A model generated the notes under the pieces. The model saw only the letters and a program-made list of their open reading frames with translations, was not told the DNA's origin and did not search any database. Below, in pieces: positions 35,540 through 47,695 of a DNA stretch of 64,000 bases; positions within the stretch are counted from its first letter, which is position 1; the number at the start of each line of letters is the position of its first letter. Source of the stretch: Panicum virgatum (taxonomy: Eukaryota; Streptophyta; Magnoliopsida; Poales; Poaceae). The translations under genes were made by a program, and so were the position numbers. The stretch is from the NCBI RefSeq assembly GCF_016808335.1, contig NC_053142.1, forward strand, positions 40,157,674 to 40,221,673, given 5' to 3'.

Positions 35540-38120
35540 GGCTCTGTCACCCGAAACCCAATTTCATCTGTTGATAGGCTCTGTTTCCCGGAAACAAAAG
35601 ACGGCTCTGCCGTCAAAAGAACCCGGTACACTAAGTGACTAGAAACTGACCGACTCTGAAGTGAGTTGGTGTGTCATAGGGGTAGATCCTCAACTTAGTG
35701 GGTATTAAGACCACCTCAATTGCCAACAATCACTAAAATAAAACTTTGCAATTAAACTAGTAACGTAAAATAATACCAACGTTATATGAAGTATTACATA
35801 ACTACTAGGCAAACTATTTTATACTCTTGCCTTGTGATAGTATATTCGTTCCCTTCAGTAACCAGCATACGCATGCTTGCACCTACGATAACAATTATCT
35901 CGTCTCTTTCCATAGAAGCCTCTCGAGTCACCGTACCACGCCATAATTCCCAGACAATCATGACAGCGCCTACCTCCTGCGCCATAACTTCATCATCCCC
36001 TGTAAGCCACAGAGTACCCACACCATTAACCTTGAAATGACCCGTCATGGCAGCACTCACTCCATTCCTGGAAGCCGGCAAGAGTGCTCACAATATTAAA
36101 TAACCCGTCATGCAAATATGGCGGCACCCACCTCTCCATAAATCGGGGTCGTCGCGCACAGTACCGGTCGAGATTTTTTCTCCGCCGCGCGAACCGCCTC
36201 ACCTCGTCTATAAAAGAAACCGACGCCCCCTCCCTGCCATCCTCACCCGCGCTCACTCTCGCTCGCGCACGCGCGACACGCTGGCCCCACGACGGGACCG
36301 CACACTGCCGTCGGCACCACGCCGTGCCCCCATCTCCGCATCCCCACCTTGCCCACACCGCTGCAGCATCCTCGCCGGCTTTGCCGCCTCGACGCTCGCG
36401 CCTTCAGCATTGCCACTGTTCGCGTTGACGACGAGCTGCCGCAGCCCACGCCGTCGCCCGTCCCTGTGCGACGCCGCTGCTGCTCTCCTCGCCTATAAAA
36501 GGAGCGAGGCCGTGACGAGCCCCATCATCAGCCCAAGCACACCGTGCCGCTTCGCTCCGCTTGCTGAACCACTCCTCACGAGCCCAGCTCACTCACGAGA
36601 CGAAGCTCCAACAGTTGACCCTATTCCTCAAGCTGTTCCGCGCCAAGGTGAGATGACAGGCAGCTCCCCGACCATTAACTCCGCAATACTAATAAAGGCC
36701 CAAAACACCCACCAGTCCGTGAGCACTTAATCCAAATCATTATATTTTCGGAATTAAACACCAACCAATACTGTAAACTCAATATCTCCTTTATATCAAC
36801 TCCTTTTCACGCAACTCTTTTTCCTAAACTCTCCTCAAATCATATACTATCTATTCCTCCTATTTTCATCTCTATTTGAGCTTATTTTATAGCATGCTTG
36901 TGTTTGTTTGCCGGCTGTGCCGTTTTCGCCCGTAGATCACGGAGTGACCGAGGAGGAGCATGCCAAGGAGTACGAAGGCCAGTACCGCGAGCCGGAGCCA
37001 GAAGACCCGTACCGCGAGCAGGAAGCCGCCGCCGCCGACGCGTACGTAAGCGAAGGCAAGTTTCATCGACCCCTACGTGAGCGGTTGCATCCATGTGAGG
37101 ACGTCTAGTTGTAGCCCTAGTTTAGGATCGATTACATATACCGGAACTTAAGTGATTGAATGTGCTCCTACATGCATATGAGTAGTTATGCATATCCAGA
37201 GTTGAGACTAGGATATGAAGGGTTTTGGCTGAGACTAGTGCAGCTGGGTATGCTGGAGCCGGCGCTACTGTGGTGGTAGACTGGCAGGTGAGTGTCACCG
37301 TGGTGGTAGGCTCGAGTTGACATGTTGTGGGATAGTTGCTGCCCTGGTGAACCATAAGAACCGAGTTATTTTGACATCTCACCTATCTTACTTTAGCACG
37401 ACCACAGGTTCCGGTATGGGCCGGACTTAGCCTAATCCCACTGGTTAGCCTGACGGTCGCAGGGATGGTTTATGGGTATAGACCATTGGGGTCAGGGCCC
37501 GAGGGTTTGTGCGGCCGGGCTGGGGCGTGACCACGGCTGGGTGTCGACTATGTCGGTTGTTCGTTCGGGCAGTTGAGCGTGTGGGTACAGTGTACGACCT
37601 CTGCAGAGTGTATAATCCATTCGAATGGTCTGTGTCCACGGTATGTACAGGCTACGGTGTGGTCCTGACAACTAGTGAATTACATACTGTGGGTTGTGTC
37701 GGGAAGAGTTGCATACCATGAGTTGCATTTGCTAATGCATTGTGCTTAATGTGTATCATGCATGTCATTCCCCTCCCGTAGGGCGAGGTGGAGCTTGCTG
37801 AGTACTTTTGTACTCACCCCTGTTGATTTTCTACAGAGGATTATGACTTTGTGCCGGAAGACTGCGAGTAGATCGTGTCCGTACCCAAGCTTTTCGAGTG
37901 GAGCCGTGATGGATGAAGGGGTAGTCCTGCATGTCTTTATGCTAGTTGTTATCCTATGGTTGTTCTGTGTAGCTTTGTGTTGTCGCTTTACTCCTTATGT
38001 ACGTGTTAAATAAAGTTCTGTATGACTCTGGACTCCACTTGATGTAACAAGTATTGTGCCGGAAACTTAATTCGATAAATAATATATGGTTTAGCCATCA
38101 TCTTCGGGTCGGGGCGCTTT
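35540..38120 (+). mobile_element. Long-LTR-type repeat (Ty3/gypsy-like by layout)
   Basis: Starts where the sulfotransferase homology breaks off. A TATA box (TCTATAAAAG) lies at about 36210, with a second (CCTATAAAAGG) at about 36491. A Glu-rich open stretch at 36940-37108 reads EEEHAKEYEGQYREPEPEDP. A CTTGCTGAGTACTTTTGTACTCA hairpin lies at about 37795-37817, followed by an AG and a short acidic tail ending in a stop at 37872. The sequence ends with CGGGTCGGGGCG at about 38106-38117. This layout resembles long LTRs of grass Ty3/gypsy elements. The exact borders and any target duplication are not visible. Confidence 0.45.
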
Positions 38121-38887
38121 AGGATCCTCCTCCACCGCCCCGGTGTCCTCCGCCTCGCCGTCGTTGAGGAAGCGGCGCCAAGAGAAGGTTCAGACCCAGC
38201 CCAAACAGCTCGTTCGGTGCTGCCCCGTGGCCCAGCTTCAACCCACACGATATTTGGCCTCCTCCAGTTCAGCAGTTTGTCTGCGACCTGATCTTGGGCT
38301 GCCAGCTTTTCCGCTACTAGCACGAGCCCACATAACTGGCAGCGTTGATATCCGTACTATTTTAAGTACAGTACCTCTGAAAATTATTTTATTTTCTCGC
38401 CAACAAACATGAACACGCAGATCGGCAAACGTGTGAAGAAATTCGTCTTGAATAATAGCTCCACAATATTTTCAGTTTTTAAATCTCGTACTACCAAAGC
38501 TCCGAGTCGGAGTTATATTTTCATCTTCTTACACACACTAGTAGTCTAGTACAAAGATCAGAAAGGCACAGCAGAAAACAATTCGGAAAGGTAAGCTCGC
38601 TCTTCCATTCAACAACAACATGCACAAATGGTTAATCACTGTAATCACTGGGTCGGTCCATGATTCACGCAACCGCTTCGAGCAACACAAAGTTGATCTA
38701 AAATCGTACGCGGAAGGAACTCAATTGCCCCGATCCGGATTTAGATTGGGGGCAATCTTTAGCTACTACGGCTACCTCGTCGCAACAAAAGATGGCGACG
38801 CATGCAGCCCGTAGCATCCTCTTCTCGTCGTGCCGACAGGGCCGCCATTGCACCGGACCTCCTCCTCACCACCCGGGCCGCGCGCTG
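38121..38887. other. Downstream of GEM-like gene 1; no gene seen
   Basis: A GC-rich piece (38120-38330) with short frames is followed by AT-rich sequence. The 38600-38887 part is probably the 3' untranslated region of the minus-strand gene. Confidence 0.5.
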
Positions 38888-39816
38888 TCACTGCGGCTCC
38901 GAGACGGCTTGCTCCATGCACCTCCACGACCGCTGGTAGCTGACGAACCCCATGAACCAGAACTCGAAGTTGTCCACCGTGGCGACGCGGATGTACTTCT
39001 CCTCGGGCCTGTCGGCGCTCTCGCTGCGCCGGACCTCGCGGATCCGCCGGAGCGGGACCGCCACCTTGTAGGTGACCCGCGCCGTGTCGCCCCTGGGCGA
39101 GCTCACCGTGATGGGGCGGTCGCTGCGGAAGGCGACCTTCCTGGTGGACACGAAGAGCATCCCGGCGATGGGGCCGCCCGTGGTGTAGAGGTAGCACTGC
39201 AGCGCCTTGACCAGACGCTCGCCCTTGTCGGCGGAGAAGGCCTGCCGGAACACGCGCTCGACGCCGCCGGCCTGCAGGATCCGCGCGCCCAGGCTCAGCT
39301 TCCCCTTCACCGTCTCCGACAGCTTCGGGCCCAGGGTCACTGCACCACGATCACGGATCAGGATTCTCATCAGGACTAAACGTTCACATGATCTTGATTG
39401 ATCAACGGCGCTCGGGAAGAAGGAATGCTTTCTAACTCACCATGCTCCCTGAAGCCCTGCGCCCGCCTGCTCAGCTTGCTCACCCAGTGGGTCACCTGGC
39501 CCTTGCTGCCTGCACAAACGCATAGCCACAAAGCACATCAGCATCAAACGTTTTAACAGTAAGAACACATGCTTCCAATTGGAGAAGTGATCGAAGTAAC
39601 TCATGCATGGCATGGCCACGATCGGTACTCACTGTGGTTGTAGCCGAAAGACGCGTACGGGCTGGGGTGCGTGAGCGAGACGGCGAGGTGGTCGCCGTCG
39701 CCCTTCCTGAACGACGACAGATCCCTGGTGGACGCCGCCTCCTCTGTCCCGAACGCCTTGGAGGTGACCGGGACCCCGATGACATGGCCGCAGCCGCCGC
39801 TGCTCGACTTCCTCAT
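38888..39816 (-). CDS. GRAM-domain GEM-like (ABA-responsive) protein, paralogue 1
   Basis: Three exons on the minus strand (39816-39633, 39509-39441, 39339-38888) encode 234 residues with all GT-AG junctions in frame. The N-terminus is Ser/Gly-rich. The middle carries THWVSKLSRRAQGFREHVTLGPKLSETVKGKL, and the GRAM domain fills most of exon 3: LGARILQAGGVERVFRQAF, YLYTTGGPIAGMLFVST, RVTYKVAVPLRRI and DNFEFWFMGFVSY. The family includes GLABRA2-expression-modulator and ABA-responsive GEM-like proteins, which bind membrane lipids or proteins through the GRAM fold. The specific role is unknown. The ATG at 39816 is chosen for its position just ahead of the conserved start and about 160 bp below a TATA box. 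A close paralogue lies at 50512-51299 in the same orientation. Confidence 0.92.
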
Positions 39817-39972
39817 GTCTGCTAGGAGCAAACTCAGCTGAAAGAGCAGAGTGCTGGGCGCTGGTCTCGCCTGCGTCGCGCGGAAGGATGGAAGAAGAAG
39901 AAGAACCGGAGGTCGACGCCTTAGCGTGTAAGGAATCGTGGATTGGTACCGGAGCGCAGCCGCCGAGGGCGC

Positions 39973-39981
39973 CATTTATAG
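39973..39981 (-). promoter_or_regulatory. TATA box of GEM-like gene 1
   Basis: CTATAAATG on the minus strand, 157 bp upstream of the ATG at 39816, in a GC-rich context. It predicts a leader of about 125 nt. Confidence 0.55.
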
Positions 39982-41621
39982 GCGCGGTGGTGGAAGCTTT
40001 GCTTGGGCAAAGGCGAGTGGATTTGCGGAGTCAGCAGCCGGGCCGGCCGAGTCACCAGCGGCTCAGAAAGGCGCGGTCCACGTTCGCCTAAAGCAGGCAA
40101 GGCGTAGACCCCTCCTCCTCTCCTCCGTCGGCGGCCTACTGGTTCGGTTCGGCCTCGCGTGCGGCCATGTGAAGGCCAGGTGCGCGCGGGATATTCATCT
40201 GCCCCCAAAGGCGAAACGATTCCGGATTTCTCTACGGGATCCGGAGGCCCGGCCGGCGGCTTTCCGAGAAGCGCCCCATGTGCCCGCACATTCTCGCCCG
40301 CGCCGGGCTGCATGGAGTCCATGGACAAAGGGGTGGCGCGGTGTCGGGGGGGGAGCAAGGGCCCCGGCGCACGCTTTTCGGGCGGGGGGCCACCGGAGCT
40401 CTCGTGGAGCAGAGGCCGTTCGTGCGTTGCACCGGGACGGTTGTGCTGTGGGCCTGTGGCTAGGAGTAACATGCGTGGCCGATCGGGTGATGTCGACGGC
40501 CTAGATCGCGCAGCAAAGAGGGGGAGCGACAGAAAACACTGTTCCCGAGATCGCGCTGGTCCGCAGCCGGCGATCGACCGGCGGCCGTGACCCCACCGGT
40601 GATGTGGCGGCAGGGTCCCGGACCCGACGTGTAAAACGGCCGGCCGGCCAGCTTTCCCGGCTCCGGAGGCGATGAATCCGGCGAGGCGACAACTAAGCTG
40701 CGTCCCCCTCCTCCCTCCCGGTCGAGGTCGCCATTCCCGGCTGCGCCCCCGCGAGTCCGGCCGGTCCCGGTCACCTCCCACGCAGCGCCGACTCGGACGA
40801 ACCGCGACAGCCTCACCTAACCGGCGTAACCGTCTGGCACGCGCGCGGGCGCCCATCCGGCTGTGGCGCGCGGCGCGGCGGTAGGCGGGCACCGTGACAT
40901 GGGCGCCGCGCCTTCCCCTGTCGCCCTCGCCGGCAATAAACCCGGCAACCGGGAGGGGGCGTTGCGTTGCCAGCGTCGGCGGCGCGAGGCCGGCGGGTTT
41001 GCCGTTCCTGGACGGGGACGGCGCGGGGCGTGTGGGCGCCCGTCGCCGTCCCGTGGGTTTGCGCGTTGTGTTGTCAGATGGAGGAGGGCGCGAGCCTTGC
41101 AGGGCTTGCATTGCAGCTGCCCACTCCGGAATCAGGAGCGGATTTGGGAGGGTGGCCAGTGGGCTCCTCCTCCTCCTCTTGTTCCGGCGTCGCCATCGGC
41201 GTATCTCCACCGTGCCATACGTGTCGACGCGGGGATGCCGGATGCATGGACATGTTGCCGGACCCGACGGGTGGAACGACGAAATCGCCTTCTGGCCGAC
41301 CGTGCTGTCCTTCCAAGAAGAGAGGAATGGCGTCGGACTACAAGTGCGACGTCCCCAGTTTTGAAATCTTTTTTTTTTCGGTTGCTCTACATTACTAGTA
41401 GGAGCTAAGCAAAAACATTACGCCAATGCAAGACTGTAACTCAAGTGGTTCGAATTTTAGCACACTGTTGTGAACGCCTAAATAGACAGCATTGTTATTT
41501 ATTCTGCTCCAGCTCCAATCGCCGAACCAGCTACAAAAGCGTAGCGTCATTCCTGAAGATCTAAACACAATATGCTTCTTTCGATTGTTGTCTCAAAAGC
41601 AAAATATTCCAATGACGAACG
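39982..41621. other. GC-rich region upstream of GEM-like gene 1
   Basis: Open frames exist on both strands (one minus-strand frame exceeds 400 codons) but they follow the high GC content and show no family pattern. After 41370 the sequence turns AT-rich up to the copia element. Confidence 0.5.
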
Positions 41622-42178
41622 TGTTGGGATTGATCTCGCGGCCGAGTCGGGCCCCTTGACCGCGCCTGATCGAGGCGCCCAGCCTGTTATGGCTGGTGGG
41701 CCCCCGTTGCCAGCGCTATATAGAACAGGGGTGGGGCCCGGGGTGCGGCACCCGAAGTTCACCGCCGCCAGAACCCACCCCACGGTTCCCTACCGATCTA
41801 GGGTTGCGCTAGGCCGACGGGAAGCACCACCACCGCCGCCACGACGTCCTCCTCCGTCAACCCCATCGTCGGTCAGTGCCGGTGGAGGCGACGCCGGGAT
41901 CTACGCCGTTCACCACCACCACCGGATCCGCGACTCGCCGACCCGGACTTGCTCGACTCCATCCTCGGCTCCATCGATGCCATGGCGCCCGCCGGGACAA
42001 GCTCCCCTGCGCCCCTCCTGCGGATGGTCTGCACCTCCCTCTCCACGCCTCCTTCTCTCTCTGTTGTACTAGAAGTAGGGTTGAACTACTTGTTTATGTG
42101 CCTAGAACTCGTACCCCATACCCGATCTGTCACCTAGAGTTCGATCTACTCAGAAATTCATGAACGTAGAATCTAACA
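41622..42178 (+). repeat. 5' LTR of the copia element
   Basis: 557 bp, TGTTGGGATTG to AATCTAACA. A TATATAG promoter motif lies at about 41716-41723. It lacks a 14-bp segment (after CTCGCG) that the 3' LTR has, and a second few-base indel near GGTGGAGGC. Confidence 0.93.
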
Positions 42179-42192
42179 ATGGTATCAGATGC
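42179..42192 (+). promoter_or_regulatory. Primer-binding site of the copia element
   Basis: TGGTATCAGAT starts two bases after the 5' LTR. It is complementary to the 3' end of initiator tRNA-Met, the usual copia primer. Confidence 0.8.
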
Positions 42193-43317
42193 CCGATCTA
42201 GTGTGTAGATCGGATCTTTTGGAGTACACGCACCCAGAACACAGAAGGAGAGGAAATCGATCTCGAATTGATCAAGAATCGAATCCCAGAAATCCCGAGA
42301 AACCCAAACCTAGACAAAGAACAGAAAACCGGAAGGGGGGCACCTACCTCCTGACCGGGTCACCGCCGCTCGTCGGCGTGCGGGTCAGAGCCGCGGCCAC
42401 CACTTGCCCACACGCGGGTCATGGCCGCGAGATAGAACCGGTGCGCGGACTCGGTCACCGCCGTCACGCCGCTCGACGGCGGCGCGCTCCCACTCGGGTG
42501 AGTGCGCGCGGCGGCGAGGGGGCCGGCGGCGGCGCCGCCGCTCGCTCTCTCCTCCGCCCGGCCAAAGGCGCCGCCGCTACACTGGTGAAGAGAAGGGGGA
42601 GAGGATCAGAATGATCTAGGGTTTGAAGGGGTGAACCGCCGGCTCCGGTTTTGTCCGTGCGAAGAGCGCGGCCAGCCGTCCGATCTCGCGCCGAGCAGAT
42701 CGACGGCCAGGAACGGCCGGCGGCGCACGGGCTAGATGAGGCCCAAGAGGGGACGACGCGCGGGCCGCTTTCCCGACCCAGGCCCAGGTTGCGGCCTGGG
42801 CGCGGGGGCACGGGCTGTGGGCCAGAACTAGCCACGGGCCAAATGAACAATAACAGATTAGATTTTTCCTTTTTATTTCAGAAGCATTTTAGAATATGAA
42901 TTTATTTAGAATTTGAATCTCTGGAAATAAATGCACCAACGTATATTATTTTTAGAATAGAATTTTATAGAATCATGCTTCTGAAATTTAGAATTTTTAC
43001 ATGTTTCCGCTACAAAGAATTTATTTTGTCTCTATGTTAATTTGAATCAACGAGATAATTGATATAGAGGCATATAGAATTTATTTTTTAGAATTTTCAG
43101 TATATTATGATATTGTAATTTCTGACCAAAGTTGATATTGCAATATTATGATTTTGTTCAGAATTTTATATACATTATATCTTTTTCTGCCCAACGGTGA
43201 TTTAGATTTAATGTACATAATATCGCATGTTTTTAATTTGGACCAAAGTTAAATTGATACATGCATATTATTGTTGTCCCCACAAATTTTTGAATCTGAA
43301 TTTCAGGTTCGAGTACT
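42193..43317 (+). other. Leader of the copia element
   Basis: About 1.1 kb between primer site and gag. The first half is GC-rich with a CGCCGCC-type tract (42470-42600). The second half (42850-43310) is AT-rich and ends in TTTCAG just ahead of gag. No coding pattern is recognised. Confidence 0.55.
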
Positions 43318-44259
43318 ATGAACCTTTTGAATGGCATCTCAGAATTAGATGGCAGAAACTATGGGATGTGGTACCAGAAGCTAGAAATCGCTCTGGCGAT
43401 GGCCAACATAGATTTGACCATCAATATGTCTCAGCCACAAGTACCAGAAAAGCCCGTGAGGGCTCAGAATGAAGCTGACGCGACATTCACTACTCGTCAG
43501 AAGAAATATGATGAAGCAAAGACCTTGTATGACAAGGAGATGGCACCATGGACGGATTCAAACCGCAAGTGCTTATTGATCATTAGAGATTCTATCTCAG
43601 AATACATCAGAATGGCAATCACTGCTTGCCCCACCACTGCCACCACTGCAGAATACCTCCAGAAAATAAAGAGTCAGTTCACTGGCTCTTCCAAGGCTTA
43701 TGCTGCTACTCTTGCAGAGCAGCTAATTACAAAAAAATACACTGGTGGTGGAATCAGAGATCATATCCTAGAGATGAGCCACATGGCCAACAAGCTAGCG
43801 ATAATGGATATGCCCTTACCAGAACCGTTCCTTGTCCAGCTTGTTTTCAAGTCTCTTCCAAAGGAGTTTGCGACTTTTCACGTCAATTACAACACCTTTC
43901 CAGAAAACTGGGACATTGAGAAGCTGATTGTCATGTGTGCTCAGGAAGAAGCAAGGCTGGAAAACGCCAATGGTGGTGGTGAACTTGTCTTTCAAGTTCA
44001 GCACAAAAAGAAAAAGAACCCCCAAAAGAATTACCAGAACTACAAGAGGCCCTTCCCGCCAAGCAAGAATCAGCATGAAAGTGGTCCTTCCAAACCACCT
44101 CCACGCGAAAAAGATTGGTCAGACTTCTCAGTTGATAAAGACCAGTGCCTCAAATGCAAGAAAAGAGGGCACTACAAGAGGCAATGCCCAGAATTTCTGA
44201 TGGAGCTGTTAAAGAACGGTGAGGACACCATTACTTCTGTAGATGAATCCCTGTTTTGA
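43318..44259 (+). CDS. Copia gag-like protein
   Basis: 313 residues without interruption. A copia-type capsid region (WYQKLEIALAMANID, then LLIIRDSISEYI and YLQKIKSQFTGSSKAYA) is followed near residue 277 by a CCHC zinc knuckle (CLKCKKRGHYKRQC), which binds the element RNA. The reading frame ends at a TGA two codons after DES. The protease domain continues in the minus-one frame from 44256, so either a shift has occurred or a one-base loss has split gag from pol. No canonical slippery heptamer is present at the junction. Confidence 0.88.
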   Translation: MNLLNGISELDGRNYGMWYQKLEIALAMANIDLTINMSQPQVPEKPVRAQNEADATFTTRQKKYDEAKTLYDKEMAPWTDSNRKCLLIIRDSISEYIRMAITACPTTATTAEYLQKIKSQFTGSSKAYAATLAEQLITKKYTGGGIRDHILEMSHMANKLAIMDMPLPEPFLVQLVFKSLPKEFATFHVNYNTFPENWDIEKLIVMCAQEEARLENANGGGELVFQVQHKKKKNPQKNYQNYKRPFPPSKNQHESGPSKPPPREKDWSDFSVDKDQCLKCKKRGHYKRQCPEFLMELLKNGEDTITSVDESLF

Positions 44260-45377
44260 ATTATGATAAATCCACTTGGTGGATTGATTCTGGAGCAACT
44301 GTTCATATTGCTAATTCATTACAGGAGACAAGTATGAGACAGACCCTGCCAAGAGGAGGAAGAAGAAGTAAAGTGGCGAATGGAGAAGAAGCTGAAGTTG
44401 AAGCCATAGCAGATTTTCATTTAGAATTACATAATGGCTTTGTACTTCATTTGAAAGATGTTCTTTATGTACCTTCGCTACAAAGAAACTTAATTAGTGT
44501 GTCTAAGTTGGATGATGATTTGATTACTTGTCATTTTGGAGATGGTAAGTGCGAGATACACTTTAATAAAAAATGTGTTGGTCTTGCCTTCCGACAAGAC
44601 AAGTTGTACTTACTTTCATTATCTGAGAATATTAATGTTGTAAGTTCTAAGAATGAGAATTCCTCCTCATGTGGGAATGGCACTAAGAAACGTAAAAGAA
44701 TTGATGCAATCTCATCGAAATTATGGCATTGTCGATTAGGCCATATTTTGAGGGGGAGAATAGAGCGCTTAGTAAAAGTATCAATTCTTCCACCGTTAGA
44801 ATTTTCAGATTTAGAACAATGTATCGATTGCATTAAAGAAAAATACGTCAAGAACATAAAGAAATACGCCAAACAAAGTGAGGGAATTTTAGAAATAATC
44901 CACACAGATATTTGTGGACTGTTCCCTGTCACTACTGTAGATGGCTATGATTCATTCATAATATTTACAGGAGATTATCCGCGTTATGGCTATATTTATC
45001 CAATCAAAGAACAATCAGAAGTGTTGGATAAATTTAAGATATTTAAAGCAGAAGTAGAAAATCAACATGATTTAAAGATCAAGATTGTCAGATCCGACCG
45101 TGGGGTAGAATACTACGGTCAGCATATCCCGTATGGCCAAGTTTCTGGACCTTTTGCAAGGTTCCTACAGAAAAATGGCATAGTTCTCCAGTATTCCACA
45201 CCGAGCGAGCCTCAGCAGAACGGAGTGGCAGAAAGAAGAAACCGTACCCTTATGGATATGGTAAGAAGCATGATGAGCTACTCCACGCTACCGATTAACT
45301 TGTGGATGAAGGCGTTAAAAACCGCTATCTATATATTTAATCGTGTGCCAAGTAAATCGGTGCCGAAGACACCGTAG
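44256..45377 (+). pseudogene. Copia pol fragment: protease and integrase
   Basis: This frame carries the aspartic protease motif (WIDSGATVHIAN), the pre-integrase segment (LWHCRLGH), and the integrase core with the acidic triad at HTDICG, SDRGVEYYG and NGVAERRNRT. It stops at a TAG (45375-45377) where the family pattern demands continuation; the next family residues are in another frame, so a one-base deletion is likely. A TGA at 45392-45394 and a TAG at 45596-45598 interrupt the following segment. Confidence 0.85.
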
Positions 45378-46162
45378 AACTGTGGACAGGATGAGAACCC
45401 TCGCTCAATCATTTTCGAGTGTGGGGCTGTCCGACTGAGGCCAAAGTGTTTAATCCAAACATTGGGAAACTATATCCCAAGACAGTCAGTTGTCATTTTA
45501 TTGGCTATCCAGAAAAATCGAAAGGGTATCGTTTTTACTGCCCTGACAGACATAAGAAATTCGTAGAAATAAGACACACTGCTTTTCTAGAAGATTAGAT
45601 GATCAGGGAGAGCATGGTAGCCAGAAAAATTGATCTTGAGGAAAAGCGAGTATTCATCTCTACTCCGATGACTCAAGAACTTTATTTCTGCTTACCTGTG
45701 GCTGTGGCACCAGCAGTACAGAATACTGCAGTACCAACGCCTGTTGTTAGTTCTCCTAATGTGGCAGCGAATGAGAATGAGGATTTCATTCCTCGTGCTC
45801 AACCAGAACCCGTTGTCGCGGATGAGGGGGAGCAACAGCAGCCTCCTGTACCAGAAATACCAGTTGCAGTGGCCCCACAAAGGCCACAAAGAACTAGAAA
45901 ATCTGCTATTTCTGAAGATTACGAAGTCTATAATAGCGAAGAAATACAAATTGAGGGTGATCCCATCTCATTTGAAGAAGCCATGAAAAGCGCAAATTCA
46001 TCCAAGTGGTTTGCAGCCATGAAAGATGAAATTGAATCAATGAGTACCAATAAAGTTTGGGACTTAGAAGAAATTCCCAAAAGAACCAAAACAGTAGGCT
46101 GCAAGTGGGTCTACAAAACGAAGTGTGACTCCAAAGGGAATATAGAAAGATATAAGGCGTGA
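45377..46162 (+). pseudogene. Copia pol fragment: integrase C-terminal part and linker
   Basis: The first part (to 45598) reads HFRVWGCPTEAKVFNP, typical of the copia integrase tail, and is cut by a TGA and a TAG. The next open part (45599-46162) is the variable Pro/Val-rich linker, then the RT entry segment (SFEEAMKSANSSKWFAAMKDE). It ends at a TGA (46160-46162) in place of a codon at a conserved position, consistent with decay at a methylated CpG. Confidence 0.75.
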
Positions 46163-47517
46163 CTCATGGCAAAAGGCTTCACACAGAGAGAAGGAATAGA
46201 TTATAATGAGACCTTTTCTCCGGTCTCATTCAGAATAATAATGGCCTTAGTGGCTCATTATGACCTAGAATTGCATCAGATGGATGTGAAGACGGCATTC
46301 CTAAATGGGGATCTATATGAAGACGTCTGCATGGCACAACCGAAAGGTTTTGTTGTGGAAGGCCAAGAAAATTTAGGGTGCCACCTAAAGAAATCAATTT
46401 ATGGCTTGAAGCAAGCCTCAAGGCGTTGGTACTTGAAATTTGATGAAACAATCAGAAAGTTTGGATTTAAAGAAAATGAAGAGGACAATTGCATCTATGC
46501 AAAATTTAAGAATGGGAGATTTATCTTTTTTATCCTGTATGTGGATGACATCCTGTTGGCTAGCAGTGATGTTAATCTACTACTAGAGACAAAGAAATTT
46601 TTGTCCTCGAATTTTGATATGAAGGATCTTGGTGAAGCTTCATTCGTTTTAGGAATTGAAATTCACCGAGATAGAAGAAAAGGGGTATTAGGATTGCCAC
46701 AGAAAGCATACCTAGAAAAAGTATTAAAGAAATACGGTATGCATGCGAGCAAGCCCACACATGCTCCAATAGTCAAGGGCGACAGTTTCGGGAACATCAG
46801 TGTCCCAAGAATCAATATGAGCTCGAGCAAACGAAGACAGTGCCTTATACTTCAGCTGTTGGAAGCTTACAGTATGCACAAGTGTGCACTCGCCCTGACT
46901 TAAGTTTTGTTACCGGGATACTTGGCAGATACCAAAGTAATCCAGGCATAGAGCACTGGAAGATGGTAAAGAAGGCTTTACGTTATGTGAGGGGCACTAC
47001 TGGCCTCATGCTAACGTACAGAAAATCAGAATCTCTAGAAATAGAAGGATATTCAGATTCAGACTTTGCAGGAGATGTAGATGACAGAAAATCCACGTCT
47101 GGATACATCATCACTCTTGCAAAAGGAGCAATATCGTGGAAGAGCTCTAAACAGTCAGTAACAGCAGCTTCCACGATGTATGCAGAATTTGTAGCATATT
47201 ACGAGGCATCCGGGCAGGTCACATGGCTTAAGAAATTCGTACCCGGTTTAAGAGTGGTCGACAGCATAGAAAAACCACTGAAGTTATACTGCGATAATGA
47301 ACCAGCAGTATTTTACGCTCATAACAACAAGTCGAGTGGCGCTGCCAAACACATCGATATAAAGTTTTATGTTGTTAAGGAGCAAGTCCAGGATGAAACA
47401 ATTTGTTTAGAACATATCAGAACAGACAAGATGTTAGCGGATCCGCTTACAAAAAGCCTACCACCCAATGTGTTCAGAGAACACTTAGCCGGCATGGGTT
47501 TAAGAGAAAGTCTATAA
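46163..47517 (+). pseudogene. Copia pol fragment: reverse transcriptase and RNase H
   Basis: The RT has QMDVKTAFLNGDL, SIYGLKQASRRWY and the catalytic YVDD box (LYVDDILL). Near 46815 the frame shifts: the RT end and RNase H continue in the frame of 46840-47517, with YTSAVGSLQYAQVCTRPD, KALRYVRGTTG, GYSDSDFAGD, AAKHIDIKFY and the closing KSLPPNVFREHLAGMGL. With the upstream stops this copy cannot make a full polyprotein, but the domains are well preserved. Confidence 0.87.
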
Positions 47518-47683
47518 TTCCTGGACGAAGAGTGGCCCAAAGAAAAGAATTTTGTTTCAGACCAGAAAGGTGATTGTGGTTGTTAATCTGACAGTAATAA
47601 TTGTCATAACGAGGCACGCCCTATACACTGATCTGTGATGGGATGATTCAGATGAAGAACAAGAATAAGAAACAAGAAGAGAT

Positions 47684-47693
47684 CAAGGGGGAG
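47684..47693 (+). promoter_or_regulatory. Polypurine tract of the copia element
   Basis: An A/G-only run (AAGGGGGAGA) ends two bases before the 3' LTR. It is the usual site for plus-strand priming. Confidence 0.7.
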
Positions 47694-47695
47694 AA

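Noticed and set aside
39921..41210. A 429-codon open frame on the minus strand upstream of GEM-like gene 1
   Set aside because: It follows the high GC content, overlaps the TATA box and leader of the GEM-like gene, has Arg/Pro/Gly-biased composition and no family motif.
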